A DNA stretch of 64,000 bases from Reticulitermes lucifugus (taxonomy: Eukaryota > Arthropoda > Insecta > Blattodea > Rhinotermitidae). How positions within the stretch are numbered: the stretch's first letter is position 1; the number at the start of each line of letters is the position of its first letter. The stretch spans positions 26,069 to 90,068 of the forward strand of contig JAKCWW010000834.1 in the NCBI GenBank assembly GCA_026260175.1. Reading direction: 5' to 3'. Positions 24,452 to 36,150 of the stretch are shown one piece after another. Position numbers and translations under genes: made by a program. Below the pieces are notes generated by a model. The model saw only the letters and a list, made by a program, of their open reading frames with translations, made no database searches and was not told where the DNA came from.

Positions 24452-24498
24452 AACAGCCAGAATTGGCGCTTAACTATAAGTCGAAACATGTAGCTGTT
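24452..24498 (+). ncRNA. Decayed hammerhead-like motif
   Basis: A six-pair stem I (AACAGC at 24452 and GCTGTT at 24493) brackets a CAGAATTGGC core remnant, a GGC..GTC stem II, GAAAC, the ACATGT palindrome and GTA. The core has lost conserved positions (CTGANGA has become CAGAATT), so it should be inactive. It is inverted relative to the motif at 24261, so the pair may be arms of one foldback insertion. Confidence 0.45.
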
Positions 24499-26040
24499 TA
24501 CGTACTTTTAAGTATATAGGTATATTTGACGGAAGAATATTTGATCTTTATTAGAATTTTTGTTCTGAAGGTCGTATGAAGAAAAATATGGACTTCTTAA
24601 TCACTTGTGTAATTATATGTTCATCAGAGATAAACTTAGTGCCCTTTGAACAGAACGCATATTTTTAACACGAAGGTATGTAGTTTTATAATTTAGCTGT
24701 CATTCTTATTACACGAGAAGTGGCCCTGACTTTTTCTTTAACTTCGAGACGGCAGGAAACCCATCCTTCAGTTTATGATGACGTAGTCCCAGACGATTAC
24801 TCAGATTCCTCTTGTGGATTATTTCACCAAAAGAACCATTTTTCTTCCTGTTTTTCCTTGTACATCTACCATTCCAAAGATTCCCAATTCTCATACCAGC
24901 GACGAACCTCTAGACTTTCAAACCATTATTTTAAAACCGTTAGAAGAAGCGCGTCCTTTCCTCACACCTCCCAAAATATGTGAACAAAACTCACAACATG
25001 AAAACACACAGGAAGTATAGTGACTGGCTTCTCATCCGTGCGCCCGAGACTACTTGTCAGATTTGTGTGAAATTGTGTACTTGTGTTATAAGTTAAAGTA
25101 GTTACGCCAACATAATTTTTTGCAACATCGATCTAAAATATCCCTTACTTTGCTATAAAGCTTAAATCGAGCTTATCGATTTTCTCCAAACGGACCATGA
25201 TTAATAAAACTCGGGAGGCCTCCACGAGAGAAAACTTTGATTTTTAAAAGCTTTATATATTTTTAGAAGAATAGACGACTAAATGTAAGGTAACATAACA
25301 TAACCCTGAACATAACGGCACTTCCTTCGAAACGTTGAAGCAGCTTAACAACCAAGAAGCCTTGAGTCTTCAGTAAACAGGCTGTGAGAAACTCATATAT
25401 TGCCATCTATCGGCTGTTAACAGTGACATGTTTAGCGGTTTGCTTTGAAGCTGTCTGTCTGCATCTGCAATAAATGTATATCAGCACCACTGAGATAAGA
25501 ATAATCACTTGCAACTCCTTCCCAAGACAAGCGGCACTTCCCCTCTTAGTTACGTAAGACGTGCAGTTCAGAAGATAGGAATCATTCCAAATCAATATAA
25601 ATTTACTTTCTGTAACGTTTTCATTCCTCGGCTATTTCCTATCGCTTTTTAACATTTTTGTGGGACATAGAAGAGTTAGTTCTTGACATGTCCTCCCTGT
25701 TATTTTAACAATCAGGTTATTTTTCCACTAAGGCCTTGCTCTGTTTTTCATGTAGTCAACGGAACCAAACTATTAGAGGTGACGGGTGAGTGAAAGACTG
25801 GGCATTTTCCTCAGATGACAGTCTTCGACCGCCTTTAAAAGGGGTTATATTATTCATCTCAAAGGGGCAAAGAGCACCAGAGCAATCATTATTATAGGAG
25901 TCTTTGAAAACTGAAGACAAAGGCGCTACGTTCTGTCGAAGAGTTGGAAATCAGTTAACCTGCTAGGCAGCGTCTCGACTCAGAAGGCTGCAATTGTTGT
26001 TCCACATTGACATGTACAGACATACAACCTTCGTATCATT
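24499..26040. other. No gene recognised
   Basis: The longest frame is 87 codons (24720-24983, +), overlapping others in different frames. No family is recognised. Confidence 0.5.
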
Positions 26041-26240
26041 AACTATGCAAACCTTGATTTCAGACTTCCGCCATTATGTTGTTGAGATCTGTGCTGTTCT
26101 GGGATATTACGCGGCGTCGTGTGGTAATTGTTTACCGACGTTTCGGGACAACGTATCGGTCCCATCTTCACTGGTCAAGAGTCCTACTCGGACCCCTGTC
26201 CCGAAACGTCGGCAGATCTCAACTGTGTAAACGTCTGCAT
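26041..26240. mobile_element. Foldback repeat carrying an antisense hammerhead-like motif
   Basis: The inner part has inverted ends, GTTGAGATCTG (26082) and CAGATCTCAAC (26212). The left flank (TTGATTTCAGACTTCCGCC.. then GGGATATTACGCGGCGTCG) matches, in reverse complement, the right arm of the element at 29680-29900. Conceptual translation gives fragments such as GYYAASCGNCLPTF and TFRDNVSVPSSLV, which I recall as recurrent in cockroach sequences. The family has no coding capacity of its own and looks like a Penelope-type terminal fragment because of the embedded ribozyme motif. Confidence 0.6.
26132..26175 (-). ncRNA. Decayed hammerhead-like motif in the foldback repeat
   Basis: The minus strand reads GTGAAGAT (core with C3 changed to G), a five-pair stem II GGGAC/GTCCC around CGATACGTT, GAAAC, the ACGT minimal stem III, the GTC triplet and GGTAAA. 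Stem I ACC/GGT pairs if one A bulges. A second half-site, GTCCCGAAACGTCGG, lies at 26200-26214 on the plus strand. Confidence 0.5.
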
Positions 26241-26589
26241 TGCATTAAATGGACGCACTCCATGGCGATATGCAGATAGTTTATTTAGTCGTCCTGAACA
26301 CATCTTTCGCGGGATCTTGATCTCGCAAGAAAACTGCCTTCGCCCACAATTTAAAAATTGTTTTTCCTCTGCCATTCACTTTACCTCACTTCATAGATGA
26401 GGATCAAAGTGATCTAAATGTCTGGCGGAAGGAAGCTTCGTGTGCGACAGAGCTCCTATTCTCAGGGTAGAATACAATGCACTATGTGTAAGTTGCAGTA
26501 AGTCTTTTGGGATATGATGCCATTTAGAAAGGTAAATAATTCTTATGACTCAGATGAGCTTACTCTCTACATCTTCAGGATCCAAAACA
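26241..26589. other. No gene recognised
   Basis: No gene seen. Overlapping frames on both strands here are extensions of the neighbouring foldback repeat. Confidence 0.5.
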
Positions 26590-26742
26590 TTCTTTGAACT
26601 TACTGGATCCAACAAGACTTATTTGACCCTGAATCAGGAGGCAGAAATCTCGTCCGAAACGTCGGTAACTCTTTACCCATCGACACTGCATCATGTCCCA
26701 GAATAATTTTTATGATTACTGCTGTGAGAACCTCAAATTTCC
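26590..26742 (-). mobile_element. Dispersed repeat of the FEVLTA-peptide type
   Basis: The minus strand translates to KFEVLTAVIIKIILG and then KELPTFRTRF. I recall this pattern from many cockroach repeats, where it reads FEVLTAVTMK followed by RFGG. The plus strand of the same segment carries a hammerhead-like motif (26624-26668). It is related in plan to the elements at 26041, 29680 and 47140. Confidence 0.55.
26624..26668 (+). ncRNA. Decayed hammerhead-like motif
   Basis: The parts in order are stem I ACC (26625-26627) with GGT (26663-26665), CTGA of the core at the right place, stem II GGAGG/CGTCC (four of five pairs), GAAAC, ACGT stem III and the GTC triplet. Core bases after CTGA are changed (ATCAGG instead of NGATGG), so it is probably inactive. 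Confidence 0.45.
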
Positions 26743-28398
26743 TGTATAAAATCCTGTTATAAACAATGAATGTATTACAAAAATTATGATATGCTTTATA
26801 ATGCATCGCGTCGCTTTTGCTTGCTGCGTAGTTTTGATTCAACCTGCACTGCTATCCATCCAGACGCTGGACGACAGGCGGATGTGGGGGGGGGGGTTAA
26901 GGGAGGACAGCCTTTGTCTTCCTGACATATCCGATGGGGTTTTTATTTTTACTGGGCTCCTGCGGAATTTGATTGGACTCTTCTTTATGGGCTTTACGTT
27001 CCTCGCTCTCTTCCAATCCTCCCACTCTTCATTCCCCTTCATCTTCCTTCGTTTTTATCAAATTCTGTCTCACCGCCGGTCGGTCAGATAAAATTGTCTA
27101 TGAAAAGCTAGCAGTGTCAGTTGCCTCTGTCTTCATTGTTACAATGCATGTGCTGGTCTGCCTGTGTGAAGGCTACCTCGTGATTATGTAAGGATAATGT
27201 ATTTACGTACATACAGTGTCAGGCGTTAAAGCTGATTTTAACTCAAACTACTTTTTGAAAGCTTGATACTCAACCTGGCAAAAGCGAAAATTGATCAGCA
27301 CCCTCTCAGGAATGATCATTGAGATGCATGAAACAAAATGTCACTTATCTATTTACTTTTCATTACTCGTCCTAAACAACACTTATGTAAGTCTTTTCCA
27401 AGGTAAGAAATATGAATATTGTCGTGTAGTTTTTGCTTGATAATTGGATACTTACGAGGGAAAGATAAAAGTATAAGAAACGTTTTTTTTATCTCACATC
27501 TCATATTGGGACACTGAAAATACGTAACAATATTTATTTTCACTCATTTGCATGTCTTTGATTTATATATATTTCTCAGTGAGTGACAACACTGTGACGT
27601 GTAAAAGAAAATGTTGTTAGAGTAGGTAACCTTTCACTGAAAGGTCACTAAATATACGCAAATTCTAGCAATATACCTGTTCCATAAAGTATAAAGAACC
27701 CTGAACTGTCATTGGGTTAACGCGTGTGATGGGATACAACTTGAAACGACATAGAAAAATACCTTTGTGCATATTTACAGTGGGAGCTCAATCGACTGTG
27801 ATGTCATTCCAGTAAAAGAGCTAGAACGTGTAGTGATAGAAATGTCTTCCTTTACAGGATATTGGCCTTATCTCTCATCGTTCTTTCCTTCAGACACTGT
27901 TGACTGTCCAGTCATCCTAGAAATTCTACCTCAAAGTTCCAACTGGTGGAGTAATTGGGCAAATCTTATACAGAAGGAAGCAAATAAAACGCAAAGTGAT
28001 GAATCATAGTACAAAAGCTCATTTTCCGTGCAATTGCGAAGAAACGAATTTAAATCCTTTGCACTCGCATAGCATAAATCTCTTTTGCATTTCCAACCTT
28101 ATCATCCATCATATAGTGGCTGGTTAACTACTTCCTGACAGATAATCTATCTTAGAAAATTTGTGGGCCTAATGTCCACAATATTCAAGGAACAATATCA
28201 AGTATAGCGTCTTCATTTGAAAGCTTTATTCTAGTCAGAGGGGAGCCTAGAAAGATTTGTAAATGGAGAAGTTTAGCATTCACAGACGAGCAGATATATT
28301 TCGACACTCTAAATGGGTTTCATTACAGAAACCCTTACTGTTTTAATATCATGTTTAACCAAACGATCTATGTAACCAGAAGATTAAAAGTATCTGTA
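26743..28398. other. No gene recognised; one coding-like frame
   Basis: An 11-G run lies at 26886-26896. The frames at 26786-27091 (101 codons) and 26839-27042 overlap in opposite directions and are not recognised. The one frame that looks a little like real protein is listed separately (27767-28009). Confidence 0.5.
27767..28009 (+). other. Unassigned open frame, possible terminal exon
   Basis: An 80-codon frame with mixed composition, containing a WPYLSSFFPSDTVDCP stretch and SSNWWSNWANLIQKEA, and ending in TAG. It lies downstream of plausible acceptor sites (CATATTTACAG ending at 27780 and TTCCTTTACAG ending near 27859). I recognise no family. Composition and the nearby acceptors are the only hints of coding. 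It may equally be chance. Confidence 0.22.
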
Positions 28399-29030
28399 TT
28401 CTGCTCAGACATTGTGTTTATGTGCTGCCACACAGTGTGTTTATGTGCTGTGTCTTATTCTCTGCCCACACATTGTGTTTATGTGTTGTGTATTATTCTC
28501 TGCCCACACATTGTGTTTATGTGTTGTGTATTATTCTCTGCCCACACATTGCTTTATGTGTTGTGTATTATTCTTTGACCACACATTGCGTTTATGTGTT
28601 GTGTATTATTCTCTGCCCACACATTGTGTTTATGTATTGTGTATTATTCTCTGCCCACCCATTGTGTTTATGTGCTGTGTATTATTCTCTGCCACACAGT
28701 GTATTTACGTGTTGTGTATTATTCTTTGCCCACACAGTGTGTTTATGTGTTGTGTATTATTCTCTGCCCACACATTGCGTTTATGTGTTGTGTATTATTC
28801 TCTGCCCACACATTGTGTTTATGTGTTGTGTATTATTCTCTGCCCACACATTGTGTTTATGTATTGTGTATTATTCTCTGCCCACACATTGTGTTTATGT
28901 GCTGTGTATTATTCTCTGCCACACAGTGTATTTATGAGCTGTGTATTATTCTCTGCCCACACAGTGTATTTACGTGTTGCGTATTATTCTTTGCCCACAC
29001 AGTGTGTTTATGTGCTGTGCATTATTTTCA
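28399..29030 (+). repeat. 38-bp minisatellite, about 16 units
   Basis: Units of 38 bp (some 37) read CACACATTGTGTTTATGTG.. then TTGTGTATTATTCTCTGCC. Unit starts are near 28430, 28467, 28505, 28543, 28580, 28618 and onwards to 28995. Because 38 is not a multiple of three and the unit has no stop in any forward frame, three long overlapping frames (217, 171 and 149 codons) arise. They encode the same cysteine- and valine-rich periodic peptide and are not genes. Units are highly similar, with a few CAGTG variants. Confidence 0.95.
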
Positions 29031-29679
29031 GAACAAGTGGTGATTATTCCCGATTACAGCATTAACCAGATCTTTTTTCAAATGGAGGTGGCTTGTGGGT
29101 TCTCTGTGAGGTAGAATTCAATCTTTAAATATTATTTTATGCTGACGTTAGTCTTAAACGGATTTTAAGACAAAATTTTGTTTAATGCACGTCAGTATAG
29201 ATGTCTCAGATTCTTGCCAGTCTGTCTACAGGATCTAGAGAACAAGAACTTGTTATGAATTTAACAATGTAACAGATCAGTTGGATAATGATTTTTGCTC
29301 CAAATACAAAAATGTATACAATGACGAAAACATTTCAAAGCGGTTAGTTTGTCTCACTCCACAACATGCTGAGCGCCATAAAAATATTTCTGAATTGCTT
29401 AGACCAATAGAAGAAAAGACGGAATTTTATGGCACCTGAAATAATTAAAGGAAGAATTCGTTGTAAATGACAAATTGCCTGTCATAGTTCTGAGAGTCCC
29501 TGTTTCAGGAAAGACACTAGAATATGGCTCTTTAGTATTGGTTCTTTGCATTTCTTCACATTATGCCAAAAAAGTATAAAAATATTTACATGAAACTTGG
29601 TTGAGGAAGTGACCATTGCATAGCCTAAATAGAATAGTTTTCTGAAATTTTCCTGAAGACACTAAAGATATCCATTAAA
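29031..29679. other. No gene recognised
   Basis: AT-rich sequence between the minisatellite and the foldback element. No coding frame or repeat recognised. Confidence 0.5.
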
Positions 29680-29732
29680 AACCTGAGATCTGCGCTCTTC
29701 TGGGATATTACGCAGAGTCGAGTGGTAATCCT

Positions 29733-29777
29733 TTACCGACGTTTCGGGATAACGTATCGGTCCCATTTTCAAGGGTC
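29733..29777 (-). ncRNA. Decayed hammerhead-like motif, left arm
   Basis: The minus strand has TTGAAAAT in place of CTGANGAT, stem II GGGAC..ATCCC (four of five pairs), GAAACGTC with the ACGT stem III, then GGTAAAG. The G8 and C3 changes should abolish activity. Confidence 0.42.
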
Positions 29778-29782
29778 AAGAA

Positions 29783-29825
29783 GACCCTTGACGATGGGGC
29801 CGATACGTTGTCCCGAAACTGCGAT
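29783..29825 (+). ncRNA. Truncated hammerhead-like motif, right arm
   Basis: GACCC, TTGACGAT (C3 changed to T or displaced), stem II GGGGC/GTCCC around CGATACGTT, then CGAAAC. The sequence then jumps to TGCGATGCTG, so stem III, the cleavage triplet and the 3' side of stem I are deleted. Confidence 0.42.
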
Positions 29826-29935
29826 GCTGCGTAATATCCCTGAAGAGCATAGATCTCATCAACATAGCGGCGGAAGCCTGAAATCACGAAAAACCTGATA
29901 CCGCAGTCGGCGTTGCTACCGATATTTGAACCGGG

Positions 29936-32924
29936 CACATCTAGAGCCAAATCGCTCAGCGCAAAGAAAGTTGCAATGAAAACAAACGTATTTGCATTTC
30001 AAACTAAAGCTCTTTAATATGTTCTAATGTTATATTAAATGTATTTACTCATAAATTAAATCATAAACAACGAACGTTTACGTCAATTTCTTTTCCTACT
30101 AAATAATATGAAGGCGTAAAATGATGAGTTTCTTTATTATTTTACCTATAAATACTTATTTGAATTGATCATTGAAAGTATTGAGGTATAACTGCAGAAT
30201 TCAGTGTACCGAAATGCTTCAAAAGGTAATCCATTTTTTCTAATTGACTTGTTATTTATTGTGTAATAGCATTTCGGCTTTGAACTTTGCATGCAGTATG
30301 GTTCGACTACACACATACATACATACACGAGTGTACGTGTGTTTGTACTTAGCTTTGCTACATAATGTCATACGTAGTGAAAAATTCATTCTAAATTAGG
30401 CTGTCAGGAAAACCTGCATGAGAAAGAACTTAAAAAGGTAGCTGGATCTTATACAGTGAAGACACAGAGTGAGATCTAGCTTAGTTCAATATACAACCTT
30501 CAGCCAGGCACTCGCTTGAGTAACTGAGAAAATTTCCTGTTAGTGTCATTCATTTCTTGAATTATAATTCATTAATTAACCAACTTACATAGCGATCGGT
30601 ATTCCTCTTCCATGGATACAGTCTATAAAATTTACTGCACCCTGAATTTTTGATGAGTTGATTACTGTCAGCATTTGAGGTGTAAAGAATGAACAAACTT
30701 TCCTTCACCTACAGCAGCACCAGAGTTTATGGGTGCGAAATTTAGTCCCTGATATCTAATACTAAAGGGAAGAGGAAAGCTTGGGAGTTTCCAAGAAAGG
30801 TTTAATAAAAACATTCCCACCTAAGGGGTGAGGGGAGTGAAGCAAGAGCAAACTAGACGGCTTCGTAATGTATCTTCACCAAATATTGTTAGGATAATGA
30901 AGGTATGCAGTATGAAATATACTCTGCAATTAGAAGGGTCGGGAGAGATAAGAAATGCATACGGAATTTTGAACCTGAAATTTAAGGGGAATATAACACT
31001 AGGGAGACAGATATATATATAGGAAAATAATACTAGAATTGATCTTTAAGGAGTAGGGCATGAGGGCGTGTACTGTGTTCATCTGGCTGAGAATTTTCCA
31101 GTTGTGTTATCTTCCTATACATCAGTGAGCTGAGCAATTATTACCTTCTCAGTTTTTTCTATATTTTTTTGTTTTTAATTATACTTGTGTTAGATATTAA
31201 AATGTAAATTTGTATCCTACTGATTAATTAAATATAGGTCATATATTTTGTAATTGAAATTCATATAAAGGACTCCAAATTTTAGAAACAGAACGAATAA
31301 TCTCCTTCAAATTCTACCACTGTAACGCTTATAAATTTCAGCAACGAATTTCTATGTACGTGAGAGTGCAGAGTTCTATCTACGTAGCTGTCGACGACAG
31401 GGGGTGGGGTACAGCTCTTCTGCTTCGTTGACGCCTGGCTCGAAAGTATTCAAGTGAGGAATTAAACACGTAAACCGTGAACCTTCTGAATATCATGATA
31501 CACTTAAGTGTTACATGGAGCAGTAATGATCGAACTTTCGCCTTCTCGAGTTCCACTGTGTAACATGTACGCGAAAGATGTTGTTAGAAAACTCTAGGGC
31601 GTTCATTTGCGTATCTATCATACATGTCTTGAGACGTTGCGGTTTCACGTAACGAACTTTAACCAAAAGCCTAGCCGTCAGAATGCGCTAAACAATGTTT
31701 TGTTTAATTTATATGCGTGTTTATCATAGTCTGCGGTCCGGGGAGGGATTAATCGATGGGGAATAATTTAGCAAATGAGGATGATACTTGCCTAAACCCC
31801 CTTCCACTGTCTAGTAGCTGCAGCATGTTAATTATATTTAAGGGAGTCTAATCATGACCGCATGTGCCAGCTCCAATTAATTTTCATTTTGATGTATAAT
31901 ATATCGTGTTACAGAACACGGACATATCATTCGTTGCTTAAGTGACGCAATTCCCAATTCACATTCAAGAGGGTCTATTCATGTACTTGATATTCTGATG
32001 TCGGTTTTTAAGCTCTTTCTACATCTCCTTTACCTTCCATCGTTAAATAAAAAGAGGAAGTCTGTTAGACATAGAAACATTTAATTCACGTATTGGGTTT
32101 ATTTGGCTGTGTAATTAATTCTACTGTTCGTTTGATTCGATTGCCAGTTTCAATAATTTGTACCAAAAGTGTCCTTGATTATCTTCAAATATGTGAGTAA
32201 AATACTGCGAATTGTACTGTTATATATACTAGAAAGCTTTAATTTGACATGATTTATATTCATTATATATTTATATATATATTTACTAATTTTTAACGAT
32301 AAATATATTATGACAAACCTGGCTTCACGTTTTGCAATTCGTTATAGCAAATATTCACGTAGAAAATACTAGTGAAATATTCTTAATTTTACCTTTAATT
32401 GAAAATAGACTACACAACATTAAAATACAGGAATTTTGAGTGTGTGGTTTTTTGCGATTATCTTCCGGAAATAAGACACCTCTTAGTAATTGCTGTTTTG
32501 AATCCACCGAGAGAATTAAATTTAAATCGAGTAATTTCAGGTTTGGATTAATAAAACAAAATCCTCTTCAATCATGTTTCTTTTGCTAATGCTAAAAGCC
32601 TTAGACGATTAACAACGTAATACGTATGAAATCTGCCAATGGCTTGTCTCATGTTACGTCAGTGTATCTTGTCTTCGGGTTGCGGATGGAGGAGGCAACT
32701 TTTGTATACTGTGGGTAGCTTAGGATGTGTTGAGCAAGAAGTAATGGATAGGCGACAAGGGGTGTCTCTACATTTTGGGGTTTAGTAAAAGCTAAAAAAT
32801 TACTTCAGTAAAATAAAATGTAACTTGCTACGTAATGTAACACAGCAACTCCATCTTGAGCTGCATTCTTAACGATATGAGCAACAACGTTTTATTGAGG
32901 AAAATATAGATGTTATAATCGGAC
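29936..32924. other. No gene recognised (3 kb)
   Basis: Open frames are at most 64 codons. A short TA-rich patch lies at about 32255-32285. Nothing else stands out. Confidence 0.55.
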
Positions 32925-33035
32925 AACCTGGATGGAAGAGAACATTTGGAAGACCGAGGAGTAGAAAACAGAGTAGGGCCTAATAATAAAACGGATCTGG
33001 AAGACATAGGGTGTGGGACTGTGACCTTGATCATC
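32925..33035 (+). pseudogene. Possible remnant of a LINE reverse-transcriptase C-terminus
   Basis: One frame gives GWKRTFGRPRSR and, after stops and a frame change, DLEDIG and VWDCDLDHRAQ. This resembles the GRPR..W..DLK.IG..DW...AQ tail seen at the end of several non-LTR retrotransposon polymerases. Three consecutive TAA codons and shifted frames show it is broken. The match is short and from memory, so the call is weak. Confidence 0.28.
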
Positions 33036-33655
33036 GAGCTCAGTATATTTTATTGCTTTATTTTTACGAAAGCACTAATGAAAATTGGTATTTCATTACA
33101 GGTGGGAAATTGTTTTCCCAGATTATGAACTGTTAGCTTCTCAAGGAGGACTTCATTCCATTGAGTTAGTACGACATATATAACTGCACACACATAATTC
33201 CTTATTGTGTGTTACATATACTCCAAACGCCTGTATTGCTATTTACAGTAATTTAATCTACTTGCCAAAGAGATATACCATGCATGTCTTTGTTTAGTGG
33301 TGACAGTAAAATATCGTCAAACTTATTTCAAAATAAAATGTAATTACATTCTCACTCATTTGCAATTTTCCTTATTTAACACATAATGCAACTGGATTTA
33401 ACGCCTTATGGTTTTCCATTATTGTGATATATCAGATGCTACTGTCTGCAGTGACTACATGAGCGATGCCTTGAACTCCTCTGCGTGCGCTGGGAAAAGA
33501 GGTTAGAAGCTTGTTGTGAAAAGGATCTCTGAAATAACGTTTGAGCGAGGGATAGTCTGTTCTGATAACGCGGTGCAGTCACCTGCGGCTTGAATGCGCT
33601 CCTGCTCACCATCAGATTCGTTTCATGTGCGCTTAGGGCAAAAATAAGTCTCCTT
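33036..33655. other. No gene recognised
   Basis: No recognisable coding or repeat feature. Confidence 0.5.
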
Positions 33656-33830
33656 CATCGTCACCACCACCACCACCATCACCACCACCACCATCACCAC
33701 CACCATTACCACCATCACCACCACCGTTACCACCACCACCATCACCACCACCACTACCACTACCACCACTACCACCACCACCACCACCACCACCACCACC
33801 ACCACAACTACCATTGCCATCGTCGCCGCT
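33656..33830. repeat. CAC/ACC trinucleotide array
   Basis: Imperfect CAC repeats with CAT, TAC and CGT interruptions. They produce poly-histidine, poly-valine and poly-threonine frames on the two strands, which are not genes. Confidence 0.97.
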
Positions 33831-35205
33831 ACCGTCGGAGCTGTGTCTTCATTTATTATTCTTCTTATTCTTCTCTTCCTCTTCCTAATTCCTCATACTC
33901 TTTCCTATCGATAAAACCGAGCAAGGTGGCTTATGTGATAAATCTTCTGTCTTGTAGTTTGAAGGTGTGCGTCCGTTAGGAATCTAGGCCAGGACACAAA
34001 ACATTCCAAGTGTTTTTCTTGGTTTTCTTCAGTCCTTCCAGGTAAATACCCTTGTAGTACCTTAAATTACACCAAAATAAATCCCTTCTGCAGCCTGTCA
34101 GACTCATTATCACTCAATGATTCGTCGCCACATAATCTGAGTCAAGGATAGCACCCCGTTCACATCACCAAGAAGTCACTCGACGGTCTAGCTTCTGATA
34201 TTTAGGTGAAGTATTCATGCTGAGTCTCGCAGGATTCAGCTTAATTTTTCCTTATTTCTTGATTACTTCCGACAACAAGACGCACTGTTTCTTTCTTAGC
34301 CTGATAATTTCTAATTTGTAATAGAGTCTTATTTGTTAATAAATTATTATTTTTATTGATAGCCGTGGAATTGACTAAGAACCAGTGAAATTAAAACGTC
34401 ATGAAATGCATATCCAGTGTTTTATTCTCATTATTACCTATTCATGTATGAATAATATGGCAAGGTCACTGTTAAGTACGCTCTGTATTTTTACCTTGTG
34501 GTACAGTTTACTCATTACGTTCAATATAGGTGAAACGTTGAAATGATAGCAGAAATTTTAAGACGTCTTTCGACTCGACCACTTTAATAGAAATAACTAC
34601 TTACTTTTTACGAATTATTGACGATTGGCTACTGCGTTTTCAGAGACTACACAGATTTGTCTGTTACAAATTTCCCTTTCCAGTGGTGTCCGTAGTTTTT
34701 TATTGGGAGGTGGAAAATCAGAACTTCTCCGTGGCATTTTTTAAATGTCTTATAGCATGTAGATCTCGCCAGAGATAGACACCCTTTTCATGCAGTATCT
34801 CTTCCTGTTGTAAATAGCCGAGGAAATTGTAGAATTGAATGTAATTCTTCACATTACTGTGTAATTTATTTTTGATTGTGTTTTTGAAACCTACTCTGAC
34901 AGAAAATCGACACAAAAGCCACACACCTGCGACTACCGTTTGGAGCCAGTAGGTAACTTTCTACGAGATGATACTAACAAAAGTCGGGTAATGGTTGTAG
35001 GTGGATAGCGAGGCCGCCGGCTAACAGTTCGGCGTAGAGATGCTCTCCACTCAAGGAATTTACGTGGTCGATGTAAATGAAAGTCGCGTAAACACTGGGC
35101 TCCATCAGCCTTGATGTAAATCTGATATGTATTTGGGAATTGTACAATTAATTTCGATCTATGAGCTCTAACAGTCACATCCATAAACGTGTAAGTAATT
35201 TGGTT
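33831..35205. other. No gene recognised
   Basis: Largest frame is 92 codons (34933-35211, -), unrecognised. No repeats seen. Confidence 0.5.
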
Positions 35206-35653
35206 GTGCACCTACAGACATATATATGCACCTACACACTTATATATGCACCTACACACATATATATGCACATACACACATATATATGCACCTACACACA
35301 TATATATATGCACCTACACAAATATATGTGCACCTACATATATACATGCACCTACACACATATAGATGCACCTACACACATATATATGCACCTACACACA
35401 TATAGATGCACCTACACACATATAGATGCACCTACACACATATATATGCACCTACACACATATATATGCACCTACACACATATAGATGCACCTTATATAT
35501 ATATGCACATACACACATATATATGCACCTACACACATATATATGCACCTACACACATATATATGCACCTACACATATATATGCACCTACATATATATAT
35601 ATATATATGCACCTATACACATATATATGCACCTACACAAATATAGATGCACC

Positions 35654-35690
<37 letters not shown>

Positions 35691-35790
35691 CTACACACAT
35701 ATATATGCACCTACACACGTATAGATGCACCTACACATATGTATATGCACCTACACACATATATATGCACCTACACATATATATGCACCT

Positions 35791-35826
<36 letters not shown>

Positions 35827-36150
35827 CTACACACATATATATGCACCTACACACATATATATGTACCTACACACATATATATGCACCTACACACATATAT
35901 ATGCACCTATACATATATATATATGCACCTACACACATACAGATGCACCTACACATATATATATGCACCTACACACATATATATGTGCACCTACACACAT
36001 ATATATGCACCTACACACATATATATGTGCACCTACACACATATATATATATGCACCTACACACACATATATATGCACCTACACACATATATATGCACCT
36101 ACACACATATATATGCACCTACACACATATATATGCACCTATACAAATAT
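35206..36150. repeat. 20-bp minisatellite with internal TA expansions (about 45 units)
   Basis: The basic unit is GCACCTACACACATATATAT (20 bp), repeated nearly unbroken for about 945 bp. Several units have longer TA runs (for example near 35590, 35660 and 35800), and others have TATAGATG or TATATGTG variants. With a 20-bp period all three forward frames stay open for 150-255 codons and encode the same HTYICTY-like peptide. These are not genes. Confidence 0.97.

Larger units (their letters stand above)
29680..29935. mobile_element. Foldback repeat with two opposed hammerhead-like motifs
   Basis: Left arm CTGAGATCTGCGCTCTTC, then GGGATATTACGCAGAGTCG, then CTTTACCGACGTTTCGGGAT, running to CAAGGGTC at 29777. 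The right arm from GACCCTTG (29783) returns through GATACGTTGTCCCGAAAC and GCTGCGTAATATCCC to AGATCTCATCAAC. A deletion in the right arm removed about 20 bp (CGTCGGTAAAGG.. region). The right flank (GGCGGAAGCCTGAAATCACG) matches the left flank of the 26-kb element in reverse complement. It was previously open as a chance minus-strand frame (GFRRYVDEIYALQGYYAAS). Confidence 0.7.

Noticed and set aside
25300-25345. TTCGAAACGTTGAAGC as another ribozyme 3' half
   Set aside because: The upstream sequence CTGAACATAACGG lacks the core, and stem II does not form.
28412-29065. 217-codon frame as a cysteine-rich protein gene
   Set aside because: It is a product of the 38-bp tandem repeat, and the same peptide appears in the other two frames.
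33590-33979. Histidine-rich protein of 129 codons
   Set aside because: Created by the CAC microsatellite. The opposite strand gives poly-valine.
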